A stretch of 59,323 nucleotides of DNA from an uncultured Mycoplasmatota bacterium. GTDB taxonomy: Bacteria; Bacillota_I; Bacilli_A; RF39; UBA660. Under the pieces are notes generated by a model, which saw only the letters and a program-made list of their open reading frames with translations, searched no databases and was not told the DNA's origin. The translations under genes were made by a program, and so were the position numbers. Of the stretch, positions 44,057 through 53,325 are shown in pieces (position 1 is the first letter of the stretch; each line of letters begins with the position of its first letter). Where the stretch lies: the NCBI GenBank assembly GCA_900556025.1, contig USNG01000004.1, forward strand, positions 1 through 59,323, given 5' to 3'.

Positions 44057-46432
44057 ATGGGATTAGTAAAAAGATATGAACCTGATTTTAAAAAAGGTTT
44101 AACTGAAGCACAAGTTAATGAAAGAATAGAAAATGGACTTGTCAATTATGATAATCAACCTAAAACAAAAACAATAGGTCAAATAATTCGTGGTAACTTA
44201 TTTACATACTTTAATTTTTTAAATATCGTATTAGCCACAGCTATATTAATAGTTGGTATTATTAATGGAGAACTATTATATTCACTTAAAAATTGTTTGT
44301 TTTTAGGAGTAATTATAAGTAATACAACTATTAGTACTATTCAAGAAATAGTTTCTAAGAAAATAATTGATAAATTATCTTTTATAGCTTCAAGCAAAGT
44401 TGATGTTGTTAGAAATTCAAACACAAAAGAAATAGGTATTAATGAAATAGTTTTAGATGACATTATTTCTTTAAATATTGGTAATCAAGTTGTAACTGAT
44501 TCAATTATATTGGATGGCGAAGTGGAAGTTAATGAAGCTTTTCTTACTGGAGAAGTAGAACCTATTCATAAAAAGAAAGGTGATACATTGTTATCAGGTA
44601 GTTTTATTGTTAGTGGATCTTGCTTTGCAAGAGTAGAACATGTAGGAGATACTAACTATATTTCAACAATATCACAAGAAGCTGCATATAATAAAAAAGT
44701 AAATTCAGTTATAATGGATTCATTTAATAAACTATTAAAAGTTTTATCAATTATTATTGTCCCTATTGGAATATTATTCTATTTTAATCAATATTCAATA
44801 ACTGGTAATGTTTATGATTCTGTTTTTGTTACAGTTGCAGCATTAATTGGTATGATACCAGGAGGACTTATATTATTAACAAGTTCAGTAATGGCAGTAA
44901 GTGTTATTAGATTATATGATTATAAAGTTTTAGTTCAACAATTATATTGTATAGAAACTTTAGCTAGAGTAGATGTAATTTGTTTAGATAAAACAGGTAC
45001 TTTAACTGAAGGAAAAATGAAAGTAATTGATACTAAATTACAAGGAAAACATGAGTTAAATGAAGTAGAAGAAATACTATCAGAAATTTGTTCAGTAAGT
45101 AAAGATACTAGTTCAACTTTTCAAGCCATCTTAGATAAATTTGGTAAAAATAATAAGTGGGAAATGGAAGATAATATACCATTTTCATCAAGTAGAAAAT
45201 TTTCAGCTGTTTCATTCAAAGAAAAAGGTTCTTATTATTTAGGAGCCCCTGAATTTATATTAGGCGACGATTATAAAAAAGTTGAAAAAGATGTTCAAAA
45301 ATACCAAGAAGATTATAGAGTATTACTACTTGCTCATAATGATGAAAAATTAACAGAAAAACCTAAAAAATTAGATAATGTGGCATTTATTCTAATACAA
45401 GATATAATTAGAGAAAATGCTAAAGATACACTTAAATATTTTGAAAAACAAGGTGTAGAAATTAAAATTATATCAGGGGATCACTATAAAACAGTATCTA
45501 ATATTGCAGCTTCTGCTGGTGTTAAAAATCCAACTGGTATAGATGCTTCCCTATTAAAAGATGAAGACATACCAGAAGCGGTTCAAAAATATAATGTATT
45601 TGGAAGAGTAACTCCAATTCAAAAAAAGAAAATTATTGAAGCTTTAAAAGCACAAGGACACACAGTTGCTATGACAGGTGATGGTGTAAATGATGTATTA
45701 GCTTTAAAAGAAGCAGATTGTAGTATAGCAATGGCAAGTGGTAGTGATGCAAGTCGTAATGTAAGTCAATTAGTGTTGTTAGATTCTGATTTTGCAAGTA
45801 TTCCACATATTGTTGCTGAAGGAAGAAGAACAATAAATAATATTGAAAGAAGTGCTTCACTTTTGTTAGTTAAAACTATGTTTACATTATTATTAGTGTT
45901 ATTATGTGTGGTATTATCAAGCCAATACTTCTTCATTCCAATTCAATTAACATTAATTACATTATTTACAATTGGTATACCATCATTTGTATTAGCACTA
46001 GAGCCAAATACAGAAATTGTAAAAGGAAACTTCTTATTAAAAGTAATAGGTAAAAGTGTACCAGCAGCTTTAACAGTAGTATTTAACGTATTATTAGTAA
46101 TATTATTTAAGTCAGCATTTGGTTTATCACAAGAAGTAGTTTCAAGTTTAGTAGTATTCCTAACAGGAACAACTGGATTTATATTCTTATATAAATTAAG
46201 TCAACCATTCAATTATTTTAGATTAATATTATGGTTTGCTCTACTAGATGGTTTTGCATATTGTTCAATATATCAATATTCATTCTTTAATGTACAAGCA
46301 ATAAATCTTCAAATTGGATTAGTATTTGGTGTTCTATTAATATGTTCACTATATGTATTTGATAAATTAAATAGATTGACACACTATTTATTAAATAAAT
46401 ATGAAAAGAGAAAAAAAGATGAAAGAAATTGA
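44057..46432 (+). CDS. P-type ATPase, CtpE-like
   Basis: 791 residues. N-terminal GLTEAQVNERIENGLVN and TIGQIIRGNLFTYFNFLN are typical of the CtpE-like group. Actuator TGE, M4 IPGGL, phospho-acceptor D311 (LDKTGTLTEGKM) and the hinge TGDGVNDVLAL are present. CtpE of mycobacteria imports Ca2+; here the ion is unproven. The ATG at 44057 is preferred over an earlier GTG. It is distinct from the ATPase at 20875-23517. Confidence 0.87.
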   Translation: MGLVKRYEPDFKKGLTEAQVNERIENGLVNYDNQPKTKTIGQIIRGNLFTYFNFLNIVLATAILIVGIINGELLYSLKNCLFLGVIISNTTISTIQEIVSKKIIDKLSFIASSKVDVVRNSNTKEIGINEIVLDDIISLNIGNQVVTDSIILDGEVEVNEAFLTGEVEPIHKKKGDTLLSGSFIVSGSCFARVEHVGDTNYISTISQEAAYNKKVNSVIMDSFNKLLKVLSIIIVPIGILFYFNQYSITGNVYDSVFVTVAALIGMIPGGLILLTSSVMAVSVIRLYDYKVLVQQLYCIETLARVDVICLDKTGTLTEGKMKVIDTKLQGKHELNEVEEILSEICSVSKDTSSTFQAILDKFGKNNKWEMEDNIPFSSSRKFSAVSFKEKGSYYLGAPEFILGDDYKKVEKDVQKYQEDYRVLLLAHNDEKLTEKPKKLDNVAFILIQDIIRENAKDTLKYFEKQGVEIKIISGDHYKTVSNIAASAGVKNPTGIDASLLKDEDIPEAVQKYNVFGRVTPIQKKKIIEALKAQGHTVAMTGDGVNDVLALKEADCSIAMASGSDASRNVSQLVLLDSDFASIPHIVAEGRRTINNIERSASLLLVKTMFTLLLVLLCVVLSSQYFFIPIQLTLITLFTIGIPSFVLALEPNTEIVKGNFLLKVIGKSVPAALTVVFNVLLVILFKSAFGLSQEVVSSLVVFLTGTTGFIFLYKLSQPFNYFRLILWFALLDGFAYCSIYQYSFFNVQAINLQIGLVFGVLLICSLYVFDKLNRLTHYLLNKYEKRKKDERN

Positions 46433-47072
46433 TATTGAAAATTGGAATAGAAAAAACACATACAATTGGTTTAAAACTTTTAGTAATTCTACATATGGAG
46501 TTAATGTTAAACTGAATGTAACATCATTAGTAAAGTTATCTAAGTTAAGAAAAGAATCATTCTTTACAAATATGTTATTTATTGTTATGAAATCATTAAA
46601 TAGTATTGATGCTATGAGAATGAGATATGAAAACGGAGTTCCTGTTATATATGATGAGATTAATCCATCTTTTACAGTTATGACTGAATCAGGAACATTT
46701 GATAATGCAAGATTTAAGAATATATCTGATTATAAAGAATTTTATAATAAAACAAGAAGTGTCATTAATGAAATATCAAAGCAAACAACTTTAAAAGAAA
46801 GTGACTATAATCCATCTATGACACATGATGAATATTATATAACATGTGTACCATGGCTAAACTTTGAATCAAGTACTCATCCAATACCAGATGATAAAGA
46901 TTCTCAATGTGTACCAAGAATCGGATGGGGCAAATATGTCATAAATAATGATAAATATGAAATGACTATGAATATAACAGTTAGTCATATATTTGTAGAT
47001 GGTAAACATATTTCTGATGCTTTTAATAAAATTCAAGAATTACTTGACACATGTGAAGAAATTTTAAAATAA
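46419..47072 (+). CDS. Chloramphenicol-acetyltransferase (CAT) family protein
   Basis: 217 residues. The CAT fold is shown by NRKNTYNWFKTFSN, the YNPSMTHDEYYITCVPWLNF region and the catalytic block TVSHIFVDGKHI, whose His matches HHAVCDG of CAT. Many family members do not confer drug resistance, so the acceptor is uncertain. It overlaps the ATPase gene by 14 nt and is translationally coupled. The start is uncertain because the ribosome binding site is weak. Confidence 0.8.
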   Translation: MKEIDIENWNRKNTYNWFKTFSNSTYGVNVKLNVTSLVKLSKLRKESFFTNMLFIVMKSLNSIDAMRMRYENGVPVIYDEINPSFTVMTESGTFDNARFKNISDYKEFYNKTRSVINEISKQTTLKESDYNPSMTHDEYYITCVPWLNFESSTHPIPDDKDSQCVPRIGWGKYVINNDKYEMTMNITVSHIFVDGKHISDAFNKIQELLDTCEEILK

Positions 47073-47077
47073 AATAG

Positions 47078-47111
47078 AAAAAGTATAACTAAAAAATGTT
47101 ATACTTTTTAT
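47078..47111 (+). terminator. Terminator of the ATPase-CAT unit
   Basis: AAAAAGTATAAC / GTTATACTTTTT with an 8-nt loop. The tail is only partly T-rich. Confidence 0.65.
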
Positions 47112-47123
47112 GTAGGTGATTAT

Positions 47124-48851
47124 ATGAATTCATTACTTTCAATATATAATGATGGATCAAAAAACAGTGTTATAAATGATGATAATTTTTTAAATGCTGT
47201 TTTAAACTATTATAAAACAAGTGATAGATCACATGCTAATTTAAGAAATGGTAGTAATGGTAAAAGTCTTTCAAGAATAAATCCATTATATGATTTTCTA
47301 ACAGGCACTCCTACTATACGTGATACTACAAAAGTAAATAAAGAAGATTATGAAAAATACTATATAAAAATGACTGATATATGGTTAAAGAATATTAAAT
47401 CACTTACAAAAAGTAAATTAGAAGAACTTAAAAGACAAGGTTTACCTGGATATGAAATATTACAAAAAGCATTAAAAAACATAGATTCAGTAGAGTCTAT
47501 GCGTGATATAGACAAAATTTATACAATTATGGTAAGAAATCTTGATATTGATTTTGAAAAATATAATTATTTTTGGAGATCAAAACAAGAGACATCTGGT
47601 TTCTTTCCACAAAGTGATTATATTGGTGACTTTATTCATGTAGATTCTAGATATATTCATGCTAGAAAAATAAGAAGAGATAAAACTGAATTTAGAATAT
47701 ACATAGATTGTGCTAATGAAGATTTATTTAAAATAATATCAGAATACACTCGTCTTTGTGAAACAAATAGAATACCATACTATTTTAAATTTCAAACTGA
47801 TCCTAAAAGAAATGATAAGTTCCTAGTATATTGTTCTTTAAAAGAACTAAAAGCTAATATAGATATTTTAAATTTTATTGGTGCTAAATATCCAAACATG
47901 GTAAGTAGATGTGGAAATCCGCCAATATTAACAAATAAAATAAATAAATGGATGGGTTTAGGTGAAGAACCTGATAACGAACATCTTGAATTTAGGCATT
48001 CATTTAATACATTAAGAGCCGATGTGCTAGATGATTCATGTGAGATCTTAATGATAAATTATATCAAGAATCATTTAAATAAAACAGTAAATCATAATGG
48101 AAAGAAAGTATTCTTTGCAAGTCTTCTTTTAGAAAATGCAGCTTCTGTTATAATGGATGACTTAAACACAAAAGATCCTGAATTTAAAAAACGTATTTTA
48201 GAAACACTTAAAGCTAAAAGTAAATCAGGTATACCAAATATATTTACAGGTTTTAAAAGATTAGAAGAAGTATTACCTGAAAAGGGAATTCTTTATTCAA
48301 CTAATTATAGCCCAATATTTAAGATAAAACTTCCTGATGAAAGAGAATACGATTTTTCAATAAAAACAGCTGATAAAGTACTAAAATCAATGATAGATGT
48401 AATGAAAGAAAACGATATAAATTATATTAGTACATTACGAGAATATATTAAAAAAACATCTAGTATTTATGGAGTAGATCCAAATAATATAGCGTTAAAT
48501 TCAGATACACATGAAAAATTTAAAACAATAGAATCAAAAACTATCAAAATAGATGAACAATTCATAAATAAATTAAAGTCAATAAGAAGTAAATACTTAT
48601 CTAATGATACTATGTTAAGAAGTTATTATCAAGAAAGAAAACAAAATAATGCTACAAATAGAGAATTAAATGAAATAGCTAAAATAATACTTAATAATAA
48701 AACATGCTATGAAAATATTGATACAGATATTAAATTGATAATAAGAACTAAACCTTTAAGTCAAATTGAATCACATATGATTAATAAATATGAAAATTAT
48801 GTAAGTTACACATTTAATTTGCCACCTCAAGAATTTAAATATTCTCTATAA
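47124..48851 (+). CDS. Unknown large soluble protein, possible HopA1-like core
   Basis: 575 residues, no membrane segments. The centre (about 185-290) has HARKIRRDKTEFRIYIDC, then IPYYFKFQTDPKRNDKFLVY and GNPPILTNKINKWMGLGEEP. This order (FK, then R-D-K-x-L-V-Y, then a Pro/Gly GLxxEP segment) recalls the HopA1 effector-family core, which also occurs outside pathogens. The likeness is by eye only. The N- and C-terminal thirds are helical and unrecognised. AGGTGAT is upstream. Confidence 0.5.
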   Translation: MNSLLSIYNDGSKNSVINDDNFLNAVLNYYKTSDRSHANLRNGSNGKSLSRINPLYDFLTGTPTIRDTTKVNKEDYEKYYIKMTDIWLKNIKSLTKSKLEELKRQGLPGYEILQKALKNIDSVESMRDIDKIYTIMVRNLDIDFEKYNYFWRSKQETSGFFPQSDYIGDFIHVDSRYIHARKIRRDKTEFRIYIDCANEDLFKIISEYTRLCETNRIPYYFKFQTDPKRNDKFLVYCSLKELKANIDILNFIGAKYPNMVSRCGNPPILTNKINKWMGLGEEPDNEHLEFRHSFNTLRADVLDDSCEILMINYIKNHLNKTVNHNGKKVFFASLLLENAASVIMDDLNTKDPEFKKRILETLKAKSKSGIPNIFTGFKRLEEVLPEKGILYSTNYSPIFKIKLPDEREYDFSIKTADKVLKSMIDVMKENDINYISTLREYIKKTSSIYGVDPNNIALNSDTHEKFKTIESKTIKIDEQFINKLKSIRSKYLSNDTMLRSYYQERKQNNATNRELNEIAKIILNNKTCYENIDTDIKLIIRTKPLSQIESHMINKYENYVSYTFNLPPQEFKYSL

Positions 48852-48871
48852 TAAATAAATTAATACACACA

Positions 48872-48903
48872 AAAACCTCATTAAATGTATAAAATGAGGT
48901 TTT
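48872..48903. terminator. Bidirectional terminator
   Basis: AAAACCTCATT / AATGAGGTTTT with a 10-nt loop lies between convergent genes. Confidence 0.8.
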
Positions 48904-48907
48904 ATTT

Positions 48908-49459
48908 TTATTTACCCAATAATTTTGAAATTTCTTTAATATCTTTTTTGAATAATAAAGTGTCAACAATATTAGAAATTGCAAATAACATAATAATTAT
49001 TCCAAGAGAAGTAGTTAATGCAATAGTACCTAAATTTGGATTAATTATAATAATTAAACCACAAACAATAGATATTAATGAACAAATAAATATTGATAAC
49101 CAACTACTATAATTATTATTATGAAGTAATATAGATAATCTTAAATCTAAAGAAGATTTAGCTATCATTATAATACCAACAACAATAGGGAATATTGTTT
49201 TAACAATATCAGGATTTACTAGCATAATAATTCCAAGTAATATTTCTACAACACCAAGTGTTAAAAAGTTAGAAAAGAATATACTTGATTCTTTTTCAAT
49301 AACAAAATATAATCCATTAATAATTAATACTATTGATAAGATATATGTTATTGTTTTAAAAGAAATATCAGGATATATCATAAATATTAATCCAATAATA
49401 AACATTATTACAGATATTATAATAGATGAATATAAAAACTTATTCAATTTCTTTAACAT
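48908..49459 (-). CDS. DUF308/HdeD-like membrane protein
   Basis: 183 residues, six hydrophobic helices arranged as three similar hairpins (IIGLIFMIYPDISFKTI, LLGIIMLVNPDIVKTI, VCGLIIIINPNLGTIAL), the DUF308 repeat pattern with Gly and NP at fixed spacing. HdeD is linked to acid resistance in E. coli; here the role is unknown. GGAG is upstream. Confidence 0.85.
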   Translation of the reverse strand: MLKKLNKFLYSSIIISVIMFIIGLIFMIYPDISFKTITYILSIVLIINGLYFVIEKESSIFFSNFLTLGVVEILLGIIMLVNPDIVKTIFPIVVGIIMIAKSSLDLRLSILLHNNNYSSWLSIFICSLISIVCGLIIIINPNLGTIALTTSLGIIIMLFAISNIVDTLLFKKDIKEISKLLGK

Positions 49460-49524
49460 GTTTAATTCTCCTTTCTATAATCATTGTAATATATTTTTAA
49501 TAATAAGTAAATATTAAAATGACC

Positions 49525-49545
49525 ATTGGACATTTTAAAAGTGTG
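49525..49545. promoter_or_regulatory. Near-perfect inverted repeat upstream of the ASCH gene
   Basis: AAAATGACCA-T-TGGACATTTT has 9 of 10 matching arm positions and lies just upstream of a TATAAT (about 49551) in the divergent interval. A candidate operator. Confidence 0.4.
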
Positions 49546-49568
49546 TTATAATATATATGGAGGCAACT

Positions 49569-50429
49569 ATGAAAGCAATAACTATAAAAGAACCATATGC
49601 TTCATTAATAAGTAATGGAGTTAAAAAGATTGAAACAAGAAGTTGGAAAACTAACTATAGAGGATATCTATATATTCATGCTGGTAAGACAACTCAGAAG
49701 GTAAGTGATGATGTATTATCTTTGTTAAAAGGTAGTAAAACTAACAATGGAAAAATATTATGTAGATGTAAATTAAAAGATTGTGTTTACATGACAGAAG
49801 AATTTATTGCTAATTTAAAAAATGCTAATCCTATAGAATATAAATGCGGAAAATATGAAGTAGGTAGATATGCATGGATATTAGATGATATTGAACCAGT
49901 AGACATGGTAGATGTTAAAGGAAACTTAAATTTATGGGATTTTTATGATGAAAATGAAATAATGAATCTTATGGAAAATATTGAATATGGATGGCTAGAT
50001 ATATATGGAAATAGACATTTAAAACTAGATCCAAGTATAAAAAAAGATTGTTATTTACAATCTCCTAAAGAATTAATTAAATCAAAATTAGGTTTATGTA
50101 TAGATCAAGTAGAATTACAAAGATATTATTTCAAGTATCCAACGAAATCATACATAATTGTTTACAAGGATAATGATTATGAAAGAATGCACACTTTCTT
50201 AACATTTAAAAAGAATGATAAACTCTATTGGTTTGAACATGCATGGACAGACTTAAAAGGAATCTATGAATATAATTCTCTCGATGAACTATTTGAAGAT
50301 GTTAAAGACAAATATGAAGAATTTGAATTAAAGTTTAAATGCAAGAGAGATAAATTAAATATATATGAATATTCTAAACCAAAATATAATCTTTCACCAA
50401 CAGAATTTAGAAAACAATGTAATATTTAA
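49569..50429 (+). CDS. ASCH domain fused to a transglutaminase-like domain
   Basis: 286 residues. The N-terminal ASCH domain (about 1-125; TIKEPYASLISNGVKKIETR, YRGYLYIHAGKT) belongs to a PUA-like, RNA- or nucleotide-related superfamily. The C-terminal domain (about 160-270) has C177 (KLGLCIDQVELQRYYF), H208 (ERMHTF) and E223 (YWFEHAW), matching the Cys-His-acid order of transglutaminase-like enzymes. GGAGG fixes the start. It ends overlapping the convergent XRE gene by 4 nt. Confidence 0.72.
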   Translation: MKAITIKEPYASLISNGVKKIETRSWKTNYRGYLYIHAGKTTQKVSDDVLSLLKGSKTNNGKILCRCKLKDCVYMTEEFIANLKNANPIEYKCGKYEVGRYAWILDDIEPVDMVDVKGNLNLWDFYDENEIMNLMENIEYGWLDIYGNRHLKLDPSIKKDCYLQSPKELIKSKLGLCIDQVELQRYYFKYPTKSYIIVYKDNDYERMHTFLTFKKNDKLYWFEHAWTDLKGIYEYNSLDELFEDVKDKYEEFELKFKCKRDKLNIYEYSKPKYNLSPTEFRKQCNI

Positions 50430-52126
50430 TCTTCTTTAACTAATGCTTTAAAATTATTTATCGCATCAACTAATTTAGGATGTCTAATCACAAAATGAAT
50501 AATTGGTGTTTGTTTTTTAGAGATAACAACGTATTTTTTACCAACAATACTAACAGAAATATTATCAAATGTTCTTTCTTTTAATTCATTAACAATATAA
50601 TTTTCATTAAATTTTAAAGTGTTTTTTAAATGTTCACAATATTCATTATAATTATAATAAATAGCTTTATCATAAAATATATTTTCCAGTGATAAAGTTA
50701 TTTTTTTATCTTTAAAATCCTTTTCATCATAAATAAACAAATTATCAACAATAGTATTTGTCTTTAACAAATTATTAACATTTAAAAGTTCTTCTTTTCT
50801 ATATTCTAAGATTTTTTTAACATCTTCACTAGAAACTTTATTTCTTTTTAATATCTTTTTAAGTAGTTCTTCACTAATTGTAAACAATGGTAAAGAATAA
50901 ATATATCTTTTTCTATTTTCATGTATATTATAGTCACTATTTTTAAATTGAATAAATTCACTATTATAAGAAGTGTATATGTCCATTAAAGAATTTGCTT
51001 TATTTAATAATAATTTGGATTTAGTTTTATAGTATTCTAAATCTTTTTTATCTGTTATTAGAGTATATTTTCCTTTATTATGTTCTCCAGTTATACATTC
51101 TCCATTTAGCGCAGCAATTCCAGAAACATAATTTAAATGATTATAAACAGTATTTTTTAAATTTTTAAAATAATATGGTCTTATTTGACCTGTCATATAT
51201 ATAGGTATCCAACTTTCAAGACCAAGCATCATTTCATTAAAAGGTCTATCTAAATTATGAATAATATTTAAATGTAACCCCTTCTTTAAACATAATGCTA
51301 TCCCAAACATCCACTTCTTACCAAAATCTATATCTTCAGCCATATCTTCCATAGGCATATCACTACACATAAATATATCATCATTATTTTTAGATAAAAC
51401 AGTTGCTTTAAAGAAATCAAGTTCACCTTTTTTCATTTCTTCAATTCCATAATAAGTTTTACTTTTAGCTCTATAAAAAGGGATACTTGGTACTTTTAAT
51501 TCATCAAACTTAATAGATTTAATATAATTATTTAAATCAAAACTATCTAGTTTATTTAAGAAATTAGAAATATTCTCTTCACCATAATCTTGATTACTAG
51601 TTAACCAATAAAATAATTTATTATACATATTATCAACATTTAATTCATCTTTTATTAAACTATTTAAAATATCTAAATTATTACTATACTTACTCATCAC
51701 ATAATTAGTTATTTTATTAGCTAATTCACTTGGATTAGATGGTTTACTTTTGTTATATCTTATTCTTGAAATATAAGAAGAATCAAACATAATATATTTA
51801 GACATATCATTTATATTAATATTTAATGCTTTAATTAATAAATTTAAGTTTTTACTAAATGTTTCATAATTAAAATCTTCTTCATTTAAACTATCATTTA
51901 TATTTTTTTCTATTTCTTCTTTTTTTATTGACATGTTTTTTGACACTGAAATTTCATATAAACCATTTATTAAATCATTTAATTGCTTACCATTAACTTT
52001 AGGTTTTCTTTTACCCCTTCTGTATCTACTTATAACAGATTCTGAAATATTTGATTTTATAGCTACTTCTTTAGATGAAGAGTTTAAAATAGATATATAA
52101 TTATTTAATACTTCATTGAATTTCAT
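50426..52126 (-). CDS. Large XRE-like regulator with two N-terminal HTH regions
   Basis: 566 residues. The first HTH (about 15-45; EVAIKSNISESVISRYRRGK) and a second HTH-like region (about 95-130; SKYIMFDSSYISRIRYNKSK) both end in an R-x-x-x-S/R-K-P wing. The remaining 430 residues are a large unrecognised sensor or effector region containing FMCSDMPMEDMAEDIDFGKK and GLHLNIIHNLDRPFNEM. It is likely a transcription regulator that senses a signal. AGGTGAT lies upstream, and an inverted repeat sits in its promoter. Confidence 0.68.
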   Translation of the reverse strand: MKFNEVLNNYISILNSSSKEVAIKSNISESVISRYRRGKRKPKVNGKQLNDLINGLYEISVSKNMSIKKEEIEKNINDSLNEEDFNYETFSKNLNLLIKALNININDMSKYIMFDSSYISRIRYNKSKPSNPSELANKITNYVMSKYSNNLDILNSLIKDELNVDNMYNKLFYWLTSNQDYGEENISNFLNKLDSFDLNNYIKSIKFDELKVPSIPFYRAKSKTYYGIEEMKKGELDFFKATVLSKNNDDIFMCSDMPMEDMAEDIDFGKKWMFGIALCLKKGLHLNIIHNLDRPFNEMMLGLESWIPIYMTGQIRPYYFKNLKNTVYNHLNYVSGIAALNGECITGEHNKGKYTLITDKKDLEYYKTKSKLLLNKANSLMDIYTSYNSEFIQFKNSDYNIHENRKRYIYSLPLFTISEELLKKILKRNKVSSEDVKKILEYRKEELLNVNNLLKTNTIVDNLFIYDEKDFKDKKITLSLENIFYDKAIYYNYNEYCEHLKNTLKFNENYIVNELKERTFDNISVSIVGKKYVVISKKQTPIIHFVIRHPKLVDAINNFKALVKED

Positions 52127-52157
52127 ATGCATCACCTAATAACTATTATACACTAAC

Positions 52158-52188
52158 TTGCCATTAAAAGCATTGATTATTGTGGCAA
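52158..52188. promoter_or_regulatory. Putative operator TTGCCA-N19-TGGCAA
   Basis: Two inverted half-sites lie in the divergent interval between the large XRE gene and the gene at 52243. The left half lies within the spacer of the minus-strand promoter (TATAAT about 52145-52150). A paired HTH protein could bind them. Inferred. Confidence 0.4.
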
Positions 52189-52193
52189 CTTAA

Positions 52194-52222
52194 TTGCTAT
52201 AAAAAGTAATATAAAATATACT
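52194..52222 (+). promoter_or_regulatory. Promoter of the 52243 operon
   Basis: TTGCTA (52194-52199), 17 nt and TATACT (52217-52222), about 20 nt before the start codon. Confidence 0.6.
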
Positions 52223-52242
52223 ATAAATAGTAGAGGTGAAAT

Positions 52243-53325
52243 ATGAAAAAAATAGACTTTAAGTGGCTAAAAAAGATTGACAAAAAATGGCTAATATTAG
52301 GAGGAATAGTAGTAGTGGCATTAATATCAATATTATTATCGGGAAATGGAACTTTTAAATCTCCAGAAGATAATTTAAAAATAATTGCTTCTGCTGCTAG
52401 TAAAGTAGAATTAGAAACTTATACGAGTAATGAATTTACTATCAAAAAGCCAAAAGGTTGGAAAGTAGATACTATAGGTGATTATATTCACTATACGATT
52501 AAAGTATATGATCCACAAAATCCAACTTATCAATTCTTCTTTAATTTAAAAACAGAAGGATATAACAAATCTGAGGATGCTAAGAAGTGGCAACAAAAGT
52601 ATTATCCAGATAACATATTTGCAAAAACAAGCGTAATAGCAACAAAAGATACTTTAGGATTTTATAAAATATTTAATGATTTAGGAACAATGAATAACAC
52701 AGCAGCATTCACATTTCCAACATTAACAGATTTTAATGTAAGTGAAAACTTAGGCAAAAGTAGTCTAGGTGGAGATATGTTAAGAGCAACATTTAAAGAT
52801 GCAAATGGCAAAGAGGGAGAGGGCATATTTACTGCTTATGTTTATGACGCAGGACCATATTATGTTTATGAAAATATAGTTTCAGGTAAACAAATAGATA
52901 TACAATATTTAAATGTATATGACACGATATTTATTACAACTCCAAAAGATGAATTCATAGATTGGCAAGATATACTAAATACCATTTGTTCCTCACTTAA
53001 CTTTACTGATTCATTTATTAATGGATTCAATAATCAACAAGATGCTGTTATGAAAAATTTTCAACAAATTAGAGCAATTGGAAATCAAATATCAGATGGA
53101 ATAATGGATTCTTGGAATAAGAGAAATACTTCTTTTGATATTATGAGTCAAAAACAAAGTGATGCAACACTTGGATATGAAAGAGTTTATAACACTGAAA
53201 CAGGTGAAATTTACAAAGCATATAATGGCTTCACAAATGATTATGATGGTAAAAAATATCAATCAATCTCAGACGATATGTATACTAAAAAAACATCTGG
53301 ATACATTGAAAAAATAGGTGAATAA
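52243..53325 (+). CDS. Membrane-anchored extracytoplasmic protein
   Basis: 360 residues. A basic N-terminus and one membrane helix (about 15-34) anchor a large outside domain. It contains a PsbP/Mog1-like beta segment (TSNEFTIKKPKGWKVDTIGD, about 60-130) and a C-terminal conserved-looking region (IMDSWNKRNTSFDIMSQKQS, LGYERVYNTETGEIYKAYNG). Function unknown. The next gene starts inside its stop codon (TAATG), so the two are tightly coupled. GAGGTG is upstream. Confidence 0.62.
   Translation: MKKIDFKWLKKIDKKWLILGGIVVVALISILLSGNGTFKSPEDNLKIIASAASKVELETYTSNEFTIKKPKGWKVDTIGDYIHYTIKVYDPQNPTYQFFFNLKTEGYNKSEDAKKWQQKYYPDNIFAKTSVIATKDTLGFYKIFNDLGTMNNTAAFTFPTLTDFNVSENLGKSSLGGDMLRATFKDANGKEGEGIFTAYVYDAGPYYVYENIVSGKQIDIQYLNVYDTIFITTPKDEFIDWQDILNTICSSLNFTDSFINGFNNQQDAVMKNFQQIRAIGNQISDGIMDSWNKRNTSFDIMSQKQSDATLGYERVYNTETGEIYKAYNGFTNDYDGKKYQSISDDMYTKKTSGYIEKIGE

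Noticed and set aside
46419..47072. Chloramphenicol resistance gene
   Set aside because: Only the family fold and catalytic His block are supported; many CAT-like proteins have other or unknown acceptors.
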